DNA of 64,000 nucleotides, taken from NCBI RefSeq assembly GCF_011947225.1, contig NZ_JAATVW010000023.1:1-64000 (forward strand), read 5' to 3'. The translations under genes and the position numbers were made by a program. Below the pieces are notes generated by a model. It saw nothing but the letters and a program-made list of their open reading frames with translations, had not been told where the DNA came from and made no database searches. Shown in pieces: positions 1 to 8,492 of this stretch (positions within the stretch are counted from its first letter, which is position 1; each line of letters begins with the position of its first letter). Origin of the DNA: Planosporangium flavigriseum (GTDB taxonomy: Bacteria; Actinomycetota; Actinomycetes; Mycobacteriales; Micromonosporaceae).

Positions 1-1242
1 TGCGCCACCGGCGCAGGTGGGCAGCGACGCCGAGGTCTCCACGTAGGCGTGCGAGACGTAGTTGCCGCTGACCAGCCGGTCCCACTGGCTGGTGGAGCGC
101 ACCGCGCCGTTGATGTACGTGCCGCTGACGGCGCAGGTGAGGGTGAGCGCGCCGCCGTTGGCGACCTGGCCGGCGACGCTGGCGCTGGCCGAAGGGGCGC
201 TGCGGATGTTGAGCGGGCCGCCCTCGGTCTTCGCGGTGGCGTCGTAGGTGGCCGGCTGCGTCGGCGCGGGCGTCGGCGCCGGGGTCACGACCGGGGTCGG
301 CGTCGGAGTCGGGGTCGGGCTGGTGACCGGAGCCGGGGCGGCCGGCGCGTCCAGTGCCTCGCACGCCGGAAGCGTCAGGCTGGTCTGCACGTAGGCGTGG
401 GAGACGTAGCCGCCGCCGGCGAGCCGGTCCCACTGGGCGGTGGAGCGGACGGTGCCGCGGACGGTTTCGCCGTTGACGTAGCAGGTGACGTTGACGCCCG
501 CGCCGTTGGGGATCGTCGTGGCCGGATCACCCTGGGAGCTGGGCTGGCTGCGGACGTTGAGCGGGCCGCCGTCGGTGCGGACGCTGGCGCCCGCCGGGTT
601 GGCCGGGGCCGGGGCCGGAGCGGCCGGCGCGTCCAGTGCCTCGCATGAGGGCAGCGCCAGGCCGGTCTGCACGTAGCCGTGGGAGACGTAGCCGCCGCCG
701 GCGAGCCGGTCCCACTGGGCGGTGGAGCGGACGGCGCCGCGGACGGTTTCGCCGTTGACGTAGCAGGTGACGTTGACGGCGGCCCCGTTGGGGATCGTCG
801 AGGTCAGCGCGGCCCGGGAGGTGGGCTGGCTGCGCACGTTGAGCGGCCCGCTTTCGGTGCGGACGCTGGCGCCCGACGGGCTGGCCGGAGCGTCCAGCGC
901 GGCGCACGAGGGCAGGTACGCATTGGTCTGCATGTACGCGTGCGCGACCCAGCGGCCGTCGGTCAGCCGGTCCCACTGGGAACTGGCGCGGACGGCGCCC
1001 CGGACGTACTGACCGGAGGTCTGGCAAACGAGGGAGAGCACCGCGCCGCTGGGGACCTGGCCCACGGCCGCGGTCTGCGTAGAGGGACCGCTGCGGACGT
1101 TGAGCGGACCGCTGGTGGTTCGGACAGGCGCGTTCACTGTGGATGCGGCTGAAGCGGCTTCTACGCCGACGCCGAGGACGGTGCCTGTGGTGGTGGTCGC
1201 GAGGAGCGCGCCCACGAGCAGCCGTCGGATGTTCGGATTCAT
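1..1242 (-). CDS. Secreted protein with four SH3b repeats (5' part; 3' end outside window)
   Basis: Reading the minus strand from an ATG at 1242 gives 414 codons with no stop before the window edge, so the C-terminus is missing. Residues 1-33 form a signal peptide: NIRR, a hydrophobic stretch, then an AASA-type cleavage region. Four bacterial SH3-like units follow (about 44-106, 130-193, 225-288, 341-403). Each begins with a GPLNVRS- or GPLNIRS-like motif and ends with W-D-R-L and YV-H-YVQ motifs. Each unit has a Cys pair that could form a disulfide. A Pro/Thr-rich linker (about 301-330) separates units 3 and 4. A GAAAGGG ribosome site lies about 9 bases upstream of the ATG. SH3b domains usually bind cell-wall peptides; with no catalytic domain visible, wall binding is an inference. 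Confidence 0.85.
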   Translation of the reverse strand, partial: MNPNIRRLLVGALLATTTTGTVLGVGVEAASAASTVNAPVRTTSGPLNVRSGPSTQTAAVGQVPSGAVLSLVCQTSGQYVRGAVRASSQWDRLTDGRWVAHAYMQTNAYLPSCAALDAPASPSGASVRTESGPLNVRSQPTSRAALTSTIPNGAAVNVTCYVNGETVRGAVRSTAQWDRLAGGGYVSHGYVQTGLALPSCEALDAPAAPAPAPANPAGASVRTDGGPLNVRSQPSSQGDPATTIPNGAGVNVTCYVNGETVRGTVRSTAQWDRLAGGGYVSHAYVQTSLTLPACEALDAPAAPAPVTSPTPTPTPTPVVTPAPTPAPTQPATYDATAKTEGGPLNIRSAPSASASVAGQVANGGALTLTCAVSGTYINGAVRSTSQWDRLVSGNYVSHAYVETSASLPTCAGGA

Positions 1243-2139
1243 GTGAAGCAGCCCTTTCGTGCCGGTTTCAACGTCGACGGTCCATGTCGCGGGTTGCTGA
1301 CCGGGTTTGAGAAAGGGTGCGGAAAGGTTACATGTATAAATGACTTAATTGTGTATTAGAAGTATGGTTTGCCCCTAGCGCGCCTTCGGCGCCTGATCAC
1401 AAGAACGGCGCGCCGGGGGGAGCGGCGTGCTGCTCAGGGCACGACCCGCGACCAGCGCCGGTTGATGGCGGGTCTGTCGCCCATCAGGTAGCGGGAGTCA
1501 CCTGGGCGATCGGCGCTTGTGCTGTCAATCCTCTTAACGCGTGGAGGGTGGCTCCGGGCGGCCACCACCTCACTCGTACCGATGAGTGGTATGTGGTCGA
1601 GGGTGTCGCGCTGTCGTATGACCCTGTGGAAGTAGTCGTCTCGGATGGCTATTTTCAGCCTGTACACAGCGCGGATACGCCAAGTGGCGCCGGCGGAGGT
1701 TGGTCGAGCTGAGCGGTGGAGTCAAACGTCTTGGCTGTCTGGTGTCGGTGACCCGGTCCGAAGTCGATGGACGGTCTGCGTTCGGTCTGCGCGCGCCGTG
1801 CCGCCTCGCCCCGCCAGTCCGTGCGTGTCCACTTGGGCCGGACCGTGCGGGTGTCGCCCCGGCCGTCGCGCCAGCTGTGCCCCGCGCGGCAACTGCCGAT
1901 CGAAACGCGGCTGCGACTGACCGCTGACCCCGGCGTTCGCGCTCACGGAGAACTTTCGTGTGAACGCGGAGAGTGGATCTTTTGAACCATTGACGCCGTG
2001 AAACAGCAGCGACTAGCCTGCTCTCTGCGACATATGCGCAAGCACTGCACGTTATGCATAGCAGCTTGGAGACGGGAATGCAGAGTCGGTTCCGCTCGGC
2101 GGGCAGCCACCACCGTTCTCCCCTGATGGGGGAGGCGCT
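1243..2139. other. Gene-poor spacer with an AT-rich promoter-like stretch
   Basis: No reading frame here resembles a known protein; the open frames on both strands are short and compositionally random. Bases 1320-1375 are markedly AT-rich and lie upstream of the SH3b gene on the minus strand, so they probably hold its promoter. Bases 1400-2000 show no recognisable structure and could be remnant coding DNA. The end nearest etfB carries the inverted repeat listed separately at 2025-2041. Confidence 0.5.
2025..2041. promoter_or_regulatory. Operator-like inverted repeat upstream of etfB (site A)
   Basis: The 17-base sequence CTGCGACATATGCGCAA has arms of the form CTGCG/CGCAA around seven bases. 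Its reverse strand, TTGCGCATATGTCGCAG, matches site D at 19870-19886 (CTGCGTATGTCGCGCAG) in arm sequence and spacing. It lies about 100 bases before etfB. The binding protein is not known; the IclR protein at 20919-21665 is one candidate. Confidence 0.4.
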
Positions 2140-2904
2140 GTGAAGATCGTGGTGTGTGTCAAGCAGGTGGTGGAGGTCCCGAGTTACGTCGAGTTCGGTG
2201 CCGGTGGCGCGGATGTGGATCCCGCGTTCACCTCGCGCGAGCTGAACGACGCTGACACCTACGCGGTCGAGGAGGCCCTCCGCATCCGCGACGAGGTAGG
2301 CGGCGAGGTCGTGGTCGTGACCGCGGGCGACGAGGGGGCCGTCGAGGCGCTGCGCCGATGCGTGGCGATGGGTGCCGACCGGGCGGTCCGGGTGTGGTCG
2401 GACGGTCTTTCGGTGCATGACCCGATCGCGGTGGCACGGTCGCTGGCGGCGGCGATCCGTGACGAGGCGGCCGACCTGGTCTTCTGCGGCGTGCAGTCCA
2501 GCGACGCGGCGCAGCAGTCGACCGGACCGGCGCTCGCGTCGGCGCTGGGTGTGCCGTCTGTTTCGGTGGCCACCAAGGTCGACGTCGTGTCCGGCGGGAG
2601 CGGGTTGACCGTCCGGCGTGAGTTCGAGGGTGGACTCGCCGAGGTCGTCGAGCTCGACGGGCCCGCGGTGATCACTGTGCAGACCGGGCTGAACACCCCG
2701 CGGTACGGGTCGTTCAAGGAAATGATGAAGGCCAAGAAGGCGCAGATCCCGGTCGTGGACCCGGGTGACGCCGGTGCGTCCCGGGTGAAGGTGCGGCGGA
2801 TGTTCGTGCCGGCCTCCAGCGGCGGTCGGGATATCGAAATGATCGACGGTGGCCCGGCGCAGATCGCTGCCCGCATCGTCCAGCTTGTGCGTGAGGTGGG
2901 TTGA
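2140..2904 (+). CDS. etfB: Electron transfer flavoprotein, beta subunit
   Basis: A 254-residue protein of usual EtfB length. The N-terminus MKIVVCVKQV is typical, and the AMP-binding signature D-A-A-Q-Q (residues 122-126, then TGPALAS) is intact. With EtfA it forms a soluble FAD carrier that takes electrons from flavin dehydrogenases and passes them to a membrane quinone oxidoreductase. The start is GTG at 2140, with GGGGGAGG about six bases upstream. Its stop overlaps the etfA start (TGATG). Its position directly upstream of a GMC dehydrogenase, not an acyl-CoA dehydrogenase, suggests a dedicated role in sugar oxidation; that is inference. Confidence 0.93.
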   Translation: MKIVVCVKQVVEVPSYVEFGAGGADVDPAFTSRELNDADTYAVEEALRIRDEVGGEVVVVTAGDEGAVEALRRCVAMGADRAVRVWSDGLSVHDPIAVARSLAAAIRDEAADLVFCGVQSSDAAQQSTGPALASALGVPSVSVATKVDVVSGGSGLTVRREFEGGLAEVVELDGPAVITVQTGLNTPRYGSFKEMMKAKKAQIPVVDPGDAGASRVKVRRMFVPASSGGRDIEMIDGGPAQIAARIVQLVREVG

Positions 2905-3848
2905 TGAGCGGCGTGCTGGTGGTGACCGAGGTTGTGGACGGTCGCCTGGACGAGTCGGTGCGGGAACTGGTCACCGCGGCGGTCGCCGTCGGCGGGCCGG
3001 TGACGCTGGGCGTCGCCGCGGCCGATGTGGACGCGGTGTTGGCGGACACGGCGATTGCCGGCGTGGACGAGGTCGTCACGGTCCGGCTCGCTGCCGGCGG
3101 TTTCGACCACGAACTGCAGCGGCACGCGGTCCGGGCGATGATCGAGCAGGTCACGCCGGACGTGGTGGTGCTGGGCTACACGATCCGGGCCGCGGCGTAC
3201 GCGGCCGCGCTGGCCGAGGAGCTCGGTCTGGGCTTCGCGTCGGACGTGGTCGGGCTGAGCCGGGACGCCGGCGAGCTGGTGGCGATCAAGCCGGTGTACG
3301 GCGGCAAGGTCTACGCCGAGCTCGGCTTCGCCTCGGACGCCGCGGTGCTGGTGACCCTGCGTCCGGGCGTCTGGGAGCAGGCTGAGGTCGCCGGCGCCCC
3401 GGCGGCGGTACGCGAGGTCGCGCTGGGCGGGTCGGCGGTGTCGCGGGTGCGTCACGTGGAGTACCTCGCGCCGGCCGGCGGCGTCGACCTGAAGCGGGCG
3501 GACGTCATCTTCTCGGTCGGCCGCGGGGTCGGCGCGAAGGAGAACATCGAGAAGTTCGCCGAGATCGCCAACAAGCTGGGCGCCGGCCTGGGTGCGTCGC
3601 GGCCGCTGGTCGACTCCGGCTGGCTGCCGGCCGCGCACCAGGTGGGCCAGACCGGCGTCTCTGTGAAGCCGAAGCTGTACGTGGCGTTCGGGATCTCCGG
3701 TGCGTTGCAGCACCTGGCCGGGATGAGCGGCAGTAAGAAGATCATCGCGATCAACACCGACAAGGATGCCCCGATCTTCAACGTGGCGGACGTCGGAGCC
3801 GTCGCCGACATCCTCGAAGTCGCCGACGAACTCAAGGCGCTCATCTAG
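2904..3848 (+). CDS. etfA: Electron transfer flavoprotein, alpha subunit
   Basis: A 314-residue EtfA. The C-terminal FAD domain (about 198-310) is complete: SRPLVDSGW at 232-240, QVGQTG at 246-251, YVAFGISGALQH at 259-270 and INTDKDAPIF at 283-292. An ATG overlapping the etfB stop is used, which implies translational coupling; a TTG three bases earlier is less likely. Motifs match the ordinary, non-bifurcating ETF type. The next gene, a GMC dehydrogenase, starts 78 bases downstream and is probably in the same operon. Confidence 0.93.
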   Translation: MSGVLVVTEVVDGRLDESVRELVTAAVAVGGPVTLGVAAADVDAVLADTAIAGVDEVVTVRLAAGGFDHELQRHAVRAMIEQVTPDVVVLGYTIRAAAYAAALAEELGLGFASDVVGLSRDAGELVAIKPVYGGKVYAELGFASDAAVLVTLRPGVWEQAEVAGAPAAVREVALGGSAVSRVRHVEYLAPAGGVDLKRADVIFSVGRGVGAKENIEKFAEIANKLGAGLGASRPLVDSGWLPAAHQVGQTGVSVKPKLYVAFGISGALQHLAGMSGSKKIIAINTDKDAPIFNVADVGAVADILEVADELKALI

Positions 3849-3926
3849 CCGTCGCCGCTCCGCTCGGCGTCGTCGCGTGCGGTCGTACCGGACGACGCCG
3901 AGTGCGGAATCATTCGGAGGTACCCA

Positions 3927-5555
3927 TTGAAGACCAACAATGACGTTGCCGATGTCCTGATCATCGGCGCCGGGGCGTCTGGCGGTGTGGCCGCGAAGCA
4001 CCTAGCCGAAGAGGGTTTCAAGGTCGTCGTGCTCGAGCAGGGCGACTGGATCAACCAGAGTGACCTGCCCGGCCTGCGCCCCGAGTACGAGCTGCTCGGT
4101 TCGAAGGCGTGGCACCCGAACCCCAACATCCGCGGCAACGACACCGACTACCCGATCGACCTCAGCGAGTCCGTCGCGCAGGTCGGCATGTTCAACGGTG
4201 TCGGCGGCTCGACGATTCTCTACGCGAGCTGCTGGTGCCGGGCCAAGCCGTCCGACTTCCGGGTCCGCACGCTGGACGGTGTCGCGGACGACTGGCCGAT
4301 CAGCTACGAGGAGCTGGTCCCGTACTACGAGGCGGTGGAGCGCGACCTCGGCGTCTCCGGCGCGGCGGGCAACCCGGCCTACCCGGCCGGCTACAACCCG
4401 CCGCTGCCCGCGCACCCCATCAACGGCGTCGGCCGCAAGATGGCCGAGGGCCTCAACAAGCTGGGCTGGCACTGGTGGCCGGGCTACAACTCCATTCCGT
4501 CGCAGGCCCACCGCCGGCAGAAGCAGTGCGACCGCCTCGGCATCTGCATGTACGGCTGCCCGCACGGCATCAAGTCCTCGGCCGACGTGGCGCTCTTCCC
4601 GGACGCTCTCGCCCACGGCGCCAAGCTCATCACCCGCGCCCGGGTCGCCGAGATCACCCTGAACGAGAAGGGCCTCGCCAACGGCGCGGTCTACATCCAG
4701 GAGGGCCAGCAGTACTTCCAGCCGGCGAAGGTCGTCATCGTCGGGGCCAACGGGATCGGTACGCCGCGCCTGCTGCTGATGTCGAAGTCGAACCGATTCC
4801 CGGACGGACTGGCGAACTCGTCCGGCCTGGTCGGCAAGCGCTTCATGACGCACCCGTTCGGTACGTCGGTCGGGCTCTACGAGGACGACCTCGGCGACTT
4901 CCTCGGCCCGGCCGGTGAGGCGATCGAGTCCATGCAGTTCTACGAGACGGACGCCTCGCGCGGGTTCGTGCGCGGCAGCAAGTGGCACATCATCCCGGCC
5001 GCGGCCCGTCCGCTCGGGATGATCAACCGCTGGACCAAGGGCGAGGGGACCGCGGACGAGGAGTTCTGGGGTGAGCAGTTCACCTCGCGCATGAAGGACT
5101 CGATCGGCCACATGATCGAGTGGATGGTCATGCCGGACGACCTGCCGGAGGAGACCAACTACGTCACCCTCGACCCCGTGCTGACCGACTCCGACGGGCT
5201 GCCGGCGGCGAAGGTCCGCTACGTGACCGGGGAGAACACCCGCCGCCTGGTCGACTTCAACCTTGAGCGGAGCCTGGAGGCCCACGCGGCCGCCGGTGCG
5301 ACGAAGGCCTGGGTCACCAGCCGGAACAATCCCTCCTGGCACAACATGGGCACCTGCAAGATGGGTGACGACCCGGCGACGTCGGTGGTCAACGGTTACG
5401 GCCAGGCGCACGACGTGCCGAACCTGTACGTCATCGACGGCAGCCTCTTCGTGACGGCGACCGGTGTCAACCCGACCGCCACGATCTGCGCGCTGGCCAA
5501 GCGGACGGCGACGTACATCGCGAAGAACGCTCGTAATCAGGAGGTGGGGGCATGA
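3927..5555 (+). CDS. GMC-family FAD dehydrogenase, large subunit 1 (putative [3Fe-4S] sugar dehydrogenase)
   Basis: A 542-residue GMC oxidoreductase. The dinucleotide-binding motif IIGAGASG is at 12-19, the GGSTI flavin motif at 93-97, and the catalytic His/Asn pair is H472 (HNMGTCKMG) and N515 (NPTATICA). C201, C207 and C211 (CDRLGICMYGC) have the C-x5-C-x3-C spacing of the [3Fe-4S] ligands known in bacterial FAD-glucose dehydrogenase. No signal peptide is present, so the enzyme should be cytoplasmic. The start is TTG at 3927 with CGGAGG six bases upstream; its stop overlaps the small-subunit ATG. Relatives oxidise sugars or glycosides at C1, C2 or C3. The substrate cannot be read from sequence. 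Upstream etfBA suggests ETF as electron acceptor. Confidence 0.85.
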   Translation: MKTNNDVADVLIIGAGASGGVAAKHLAEEGFKVVVLEQGDWINQSDLPGLRPEYELLGSKAWHPNPNIRGNDTDYPIDLSESVAQVGMFNGVGGSTILYASCWCRAKPSDFRVRTLDGVADDWPISYEELVPYYEAVERDLGVSGAAGNPAYPAGYNPPLPAHPINGVGRKMAEGLNKLGWHWWPGYNSIPSQAHRRQKQCDRLGICMYGCPHGIKSSADVALFPDALAHGAKLITRARVAEITLNEKGLANGAVYIQEGQQYFQPAKVVIVGANGIGTPRLLLMSKSNRFPDGLANSSGLVGKRFMTHPFGTSVGLYEDDLGDFLGPAGEAIESMQFYETDASRGFVRGSKWHIIPAAARPLGMINRWTKGEGTADEEFWGEQFTSRMKDSIGHMIEWMVMPDDLPEETNYVTLDPVLTDSDGLPAAKVRYVTGENTRRLVDFNLERSLEAHAAAGATKAWVTSRNNPSWHNMGTCKMGDDPATSVVNGYGQAHDVPNLYVIDGSLFVTATGVNPTATICALAKRTATYIAKNARNQEVGA

Positions 5556-6001
5556 GCACGCCCTTGCAGCTGGAGTTTCGGCTGAGCCAGGCGCAGCGGG
5601 ATCGGTTGGCGGTGTTCGCGGATTTGTTGATTTCGGGTGGTGCCGGGTTGCCGGCGGCTACCGAGGTTGACGTTGCGGGGGCGTGGATCGATCGGGCGTT
5701 GGGGGCGCGGCCTGATCTGGTGGAGACGGTGGTCGGGGTGCTGGCCGAGGAGGGTGAGCCGGCTGAGGTGCTGGCCCGGTTGCGGGCGCAGGAGCCGGAG
5801 CGGTTCGATGCGTTCGCGTTCATTGTGGCGGGGGCGTACCTGATTCATCCGCGGGTGCGGAAGTTGCTGGGTTATCCGGGTGGTGCGCCGGAGCCGAGTC
5901 CGGCGTTCCCGGACGAGGCCGATGCCTACCTCGAAGACGGCATCCTCGACGTGGTCATCGAGCGCGGCCCCACCTACCGGCCCACCCCGCAGACCGCCTG
6001 A
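5552..6001 (+). CDS. Small subunit 1 of GMC dehydrogenase (gluconate 2-dehydrogenase subunit 3-like)
   Basis: A 149-residue mainly helical protein starting at an ATG that overlaps the stop of the large subunit. Its layout (LSQAQRDRLAVFADLLI near the N-terminus, a W-I-D-R-A-L helix, then PRVRKLLGYPG and ERGPTYRPT near the C-terminus) fits the gluconate 2-dehydrogenase subunit 3 family, whose members accompany GMC sugar dehydrogenases. The usual Tat leader is absent, which agrees with a cytoplasmic complex. The gene is almost identical at DNA level to 8489-8941, although the large subunits have clearly diverged. Its codon choice is also looser (many GTT, TTG, GAT) than its neighbours. Family assignment rests on length, layout and context. 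Confidence 0.7.
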   Translation: MSTPLQLEFRLSQAQRDRLAVFADLLISGGAGLPAATEVDVAGAWIDRALGARPDLVETVVGVLAEEGEPAEVLARLRAQEPERFDAFAFIVAGAYLIHPRVRKLLGYPGGAPEPSPAFPDEADAYLEDGILDVVIERGPTYRPTPQTA

Positions 6002-6013
6002 ATTCCTACTCCC

Positions 6014-6052
6014 GGGGCCAGTCCGGAACGGCCCAGGTTCCGGACTGGCCCC
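6014..6052 (+). terminator. Strong hairpin with T-rich tail after small subunit 1
   Basis: A 16-base perfect stem (6014-6029 with 6037-6052) has a seven-base loop and is followed by GATCTTTTCG. It ends the etfB-etfA-GMC1-small subunit unit, or attenuates reading into the GlcG-like gene 37 bases further on. Confidence 0.8.
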
Positions 6053-6088
6053 GATCTTTTCGTCGCAACTCGCCAGAGGGGAAGCACT

Positions 6089-6520
6089 GTGGACGCATTT
6101 CAGAAGCTCAAGAAATTCGCTGACGTGTGCGAGGAGGTCGCGGCGGCCCGCGGCATCCCGATCTGCGTCACCGTGCTCGACGCGCACAACAATCCCGTGC
6201 TGCTGCACCGCATGCCGGGCTCCGGGATCATCACCTTGGAGATGGCGGAGCGGAAGGCGTACACCTCGGTGGCGCTGGGTTGTGAGACCTACGCGTTGAA
6301 AGCCGGGATCCAGCCGGGGCAGCCGCTGTACTCGCTGACGACCTCGTCCAGCCGGCTCATCGCCTTCGGTGGTGGGACGTGTGTGCGGTTCGGTTCGGAG
6401 GTGTTCGGGATCGGAATCTCCGGTGGGCCGACCGAGGTGGAGGACATGGAGATCCTGCGGGACGCCCGGATCAAGTTCGGCGACGGCGAGTGGGCGCCCG
6501 ACTCGATGGGGACCGACTGA
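6089..6520 (+). CDS. GlcG/HbpS family protein
   Basis: A 143-residue protein of the GlcG/HbpS fold (heme-degrading/heme-binding-like family). Typical features are an N-terminal helix, ICVTVLDAHNNPVLLHRMPG near 30-50, the K-A-Y-T-S helix near 63, and FGGGTCVRFGSEVFGIGISG in the last third. The start is GTG at 6089 after AGAGGGGAAG. Members often sit beside oxidoreductase operons, and their biochemical role is usually undefined. It is separated from the upstream operon by a strong hairpin, so its expression may be lower or independent. There is no signal peptide, unlike secreted HbpS. Confidence 0.75.
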   Translation: MDAFQKLKKFADVCEEVAAARGIPICVTVLDAHNNPVLLHRMPGSGIITLEMAERKAYTSVALGCETYALKAGIQPGQPLYSLTTSSSRLIAFGGGTCVRFGSEVFGIGISGGPTEVEDMEILRDARIKFGDGEWAPDSMGTD

Positions 6521-6542
6521 GAGTCCGGATCGAGAAGCGTTG

Positions 6543-6574
6543 GGGCGGGGCGCGGCGATTGGCGCGCCCCGCCC
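6543..6574 (+). terminator. Hairpin after the GlcG-like gene
   Basis: An 11-base GC-only stem (6543-6553 with 6564-6574) follows the stop codon by about 22 bases. No U-tract is seen, which is common for actinomycete terminators. Confidence 0.65.
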
Positions 6575-6866
6575 GCGTGCCGTGGCCTGGGTGGGGTTTC
6601 CCGCTGGTACGCGGCACTCCGCGCGGCGCTCGTCCACTGTGATCAGGAGGTCGGCCGTTCGATGCTTGGGTCCTGACATTTGTGGATAACTCGGCGGGCT
6701 GAAGGCGTTGACGCGGGGCTGCGCACAGGTTGTAATGAAGTGCAACATACGCGCTGGTCATGCATATATTGCACAAGCGTGTTGCACTGGATGGGTGGAG
6801 CCGTCGTCGACGGCTCGGGACCGCTACATCGTCTGATTGGCGTTCCGACGGCAGTAAGGAAAAAGC
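6575..6866 (+). promoter_or_regulatory. Promoter region of the second GMC operon with operator-like sequence (site B)
   Basis: No gene is visible. The stretch 6730-6790 is AT-richer and carries several TGCA/TTGCAC elements. The reverse strand of 6758-6777 reads CTTGTGCAATATATGCATGA, closely resembling site C at 11334-11353 (CTTGTGCGTATTTTGCATTA). Both contain TGC-N7-GCA. A shared regulator for the GMC2 operon and the first ABC importer is therefore plausible. An AAGGAAAAAGC ribosome site lies just before the ATG at 6867. Confidence 0.45.
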
Positions 6867-8492
6867 ATGGGAACCACGAACGACGTCGCCGATGTGCTGA
6901 TCATCGGTGCTGGAGCGTCGGGGTCTGTCGCTGCCAAGCACCTTGCCGAGCAGGGATTCAACGTCGTGATTCTCGAGCAGGGTAACTGGATCAACTCCAG
7001 CGAGCTGCCCGGAAACAAGCCGGAGTACGAACTCCTGGGGTCGGGGAAGTGGAACCCGGACCCGAACGTGCGGGCTTGGGACGCGGACTACCCCGTCAAC
7101 GTGGAGAACTCCGAGCAGCCGGTGTTCATGTACAACGCCGTCGGCGGCAGTACCGTCTTCTTCGCCGGCGTCTGGAGTCGGTTCCTACCCTCCGACTTCC
7201 GGGTCCGCACTCTTGACGGCATCGCGGATGACTGGCCGATCAGCTACGAGGACCTGGCCCCGTTCTACGAGGCGGTCGAGCGCGACATGGGCGTCTCCGG
7301 CATGGGAGGCAACCCCGCGTACCCGCCGGGCTACAACCCGCCGCTGCCGGCGCACCCGATCCACGCGACCGGTCGCAAGATGGCCGAGGGGCTCAACAAG
7401 CTCGGCTGGCACTGGTGGACCGGGTACTCCGCCATCCCGTCGCAGAAGTACCGCAACCAGAAGCAGTGCGCGCGGCTGGGAATCTGCCGCCTGGGCTGCG
7501 TCGAGGGGGCCAAGGGCTCCGCGGACGTCGCGCTGCTGCCGGACGCCCTCAAGCACGGCGCCAAGCTGATCACCGGCGCCCGCGTCTCGCAGGTCACGGT
7601 CAACGAGAAGGGCCTTGCCAACGGCGCCACGTACTTCCGCGAGGGCAAGGAGTACCACCAGGCGGCGAAGGTCGTCATCGTCGGGGCCAACGGGATCGGT
7701 ACGCCGCGCCTGCTGCTGATGTCGATGTCGGGCCGGTTCCCCAACGGGCTGGCCAACTCGTCCGGCCTGGTCGGCAAGCGCCTCATGCTGCACCCGTTCG
7801 GATCGGTCATCGGCCTGTACGACGACGACCTCGACGACTGGTACGGCCCGGCCGGCACCCAGATCGAGTCCATGCAGTTCTACGAGACCGACCTCTCCCG
7901 CGGTTTCGTGCGCGGCAGCAAGTGGCACGTGATGGGCACCGGCGGACCGGTCGAGATGCTGACCCGGTGGAACATCGGTGAGGGCGCCCGTGACGAGGAG
8001 TTCTGGGGCGACCAGTTCGCCGTCAAGATGAAGCAGGCCGTCAACCACTCGATCGACTGGATCATCCACGCCGAGGACCTGCCCGAGGAGACCAACTACG
8101 TCTCCCTCGACCACGGCCTGACCGACTCCGACGGGCTGCCGGCGCCGAAGGTGCACTACGCCACCGCGGAGAACACCCACAAGATCCTCGACTTCGCGCT
8201 CAACCGCGCGCTGGAGTCGCACGCGGCCGCGGGGGCCACGAAGGCGTGGATCACGCACCGGAACTTCTCGTCCGGACACAACATGGGTACGGCCAAGATG
8301 GGTGACGACCCGGCGACGTCGGTGGTCAACGGTTACGGCCAGGCGCACGACGTGCCGAACCTGTACGTCATCGACGGCAGTGTGTTCCCGACCTCCTCGT
8401 CCACGAACCCCACCGCCACAATCTGCGCGTTCGCCAAGCGCGCGGCGACGTACATCGCGAAGAACGCTCGTAATCAGGAGGTGGGGGCATGA
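6867..8492 (+). CDS. GMC-family FAD dehydrogenase, large subunit 2 (putative [3Fe-4S] sugar dehydrogenase)
   Basis: A 541-residue paralogue of the protein at 3927-5555, colinear along its full length. It has IIGAGASG at 12-19, the cysteine motif C201/C207/C211 (CARLGICRLGC), H471 in HNMGTAKMG and N514 in NPTATICA. The cysteine spacing is kept although the surrounding residues differ, which argues for a functional cluster. Differences near the active site (WSRF for CWCR near 103; SSTNP for TGVNP near 512) suggest a different substrate or stereochemistry. There is no export signal. It heads an operon with small subunit 2, an Ldh2-family oxidoreductase and an enolase-superfamily enzyme. The last part of the gene shares long identical DNA blocks with copy 1. 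Confidence 0.85.
   Translation: MGTTNDVADVLIIGAGASGSVAAKHLAEQGFNVVILEQGNWINSSELPGNKPEYELLGSGKWNPDPNVRAWDADYPVNVENSEQPVFMYNAVGGSTVFFAGVWSRFLPSDFRVRTLDGIADDWPISYEDLAPFYEAVERDMGVSGMGGNPAYPPGYNPPLPAHPIHATGRKMAEGLNKLGWHWWTGYSAIPSQKYRNQKQCARLGICRLGCVEGAKGSADVALLPDALKHGAKLITGARVSQVTVNEKGLANGATYFREGKEYHQAAKVVIVGANGIGTPRLLLMSMSGRFPNGLANSSGLVGKRLMLHPFGSVIGLYDDDLDDWYGPAGTQIESMQFYETDLSRGFVRGSKWHVMGTGGPVEMLTRWNIGEGARDEEFWGDQFAVKMKQAVNHSIDWIIHAEDLPEETNYVSLDHGLTDSDGLPAPKVHYATAENTHKILDFALNRALESHAAAGATKAWITHRNFSSGHNMGTAKMGDDPATSVVNGYGQAHDVPNLYVIDGSVFPTSSSTNPTATICAFAKRAATYIAKNARNQEVGA

Noticed and set aside
2030-2060. LacI-type operator upstream of etfB
   Set aside because: The centre resembles TGCGCAAG...TGCAC but lacks the symmetric CG centre, and no LacI-family gene is in the window.
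1570-2418. A 282-codon minus-strand frame overlapping etfB
   Set aside because: Its start lies inside etfB, it is Arg/His/Pro-rich and no motif is recognisable.
3927-8492. GMC proteins as secreted cholesterol, choline or glucose oxidases
   Set aside because: No signal peptide, and the cysteine triplet and subunit-3 partner point to the dehydrogenase type rather than O2-using oxidases.
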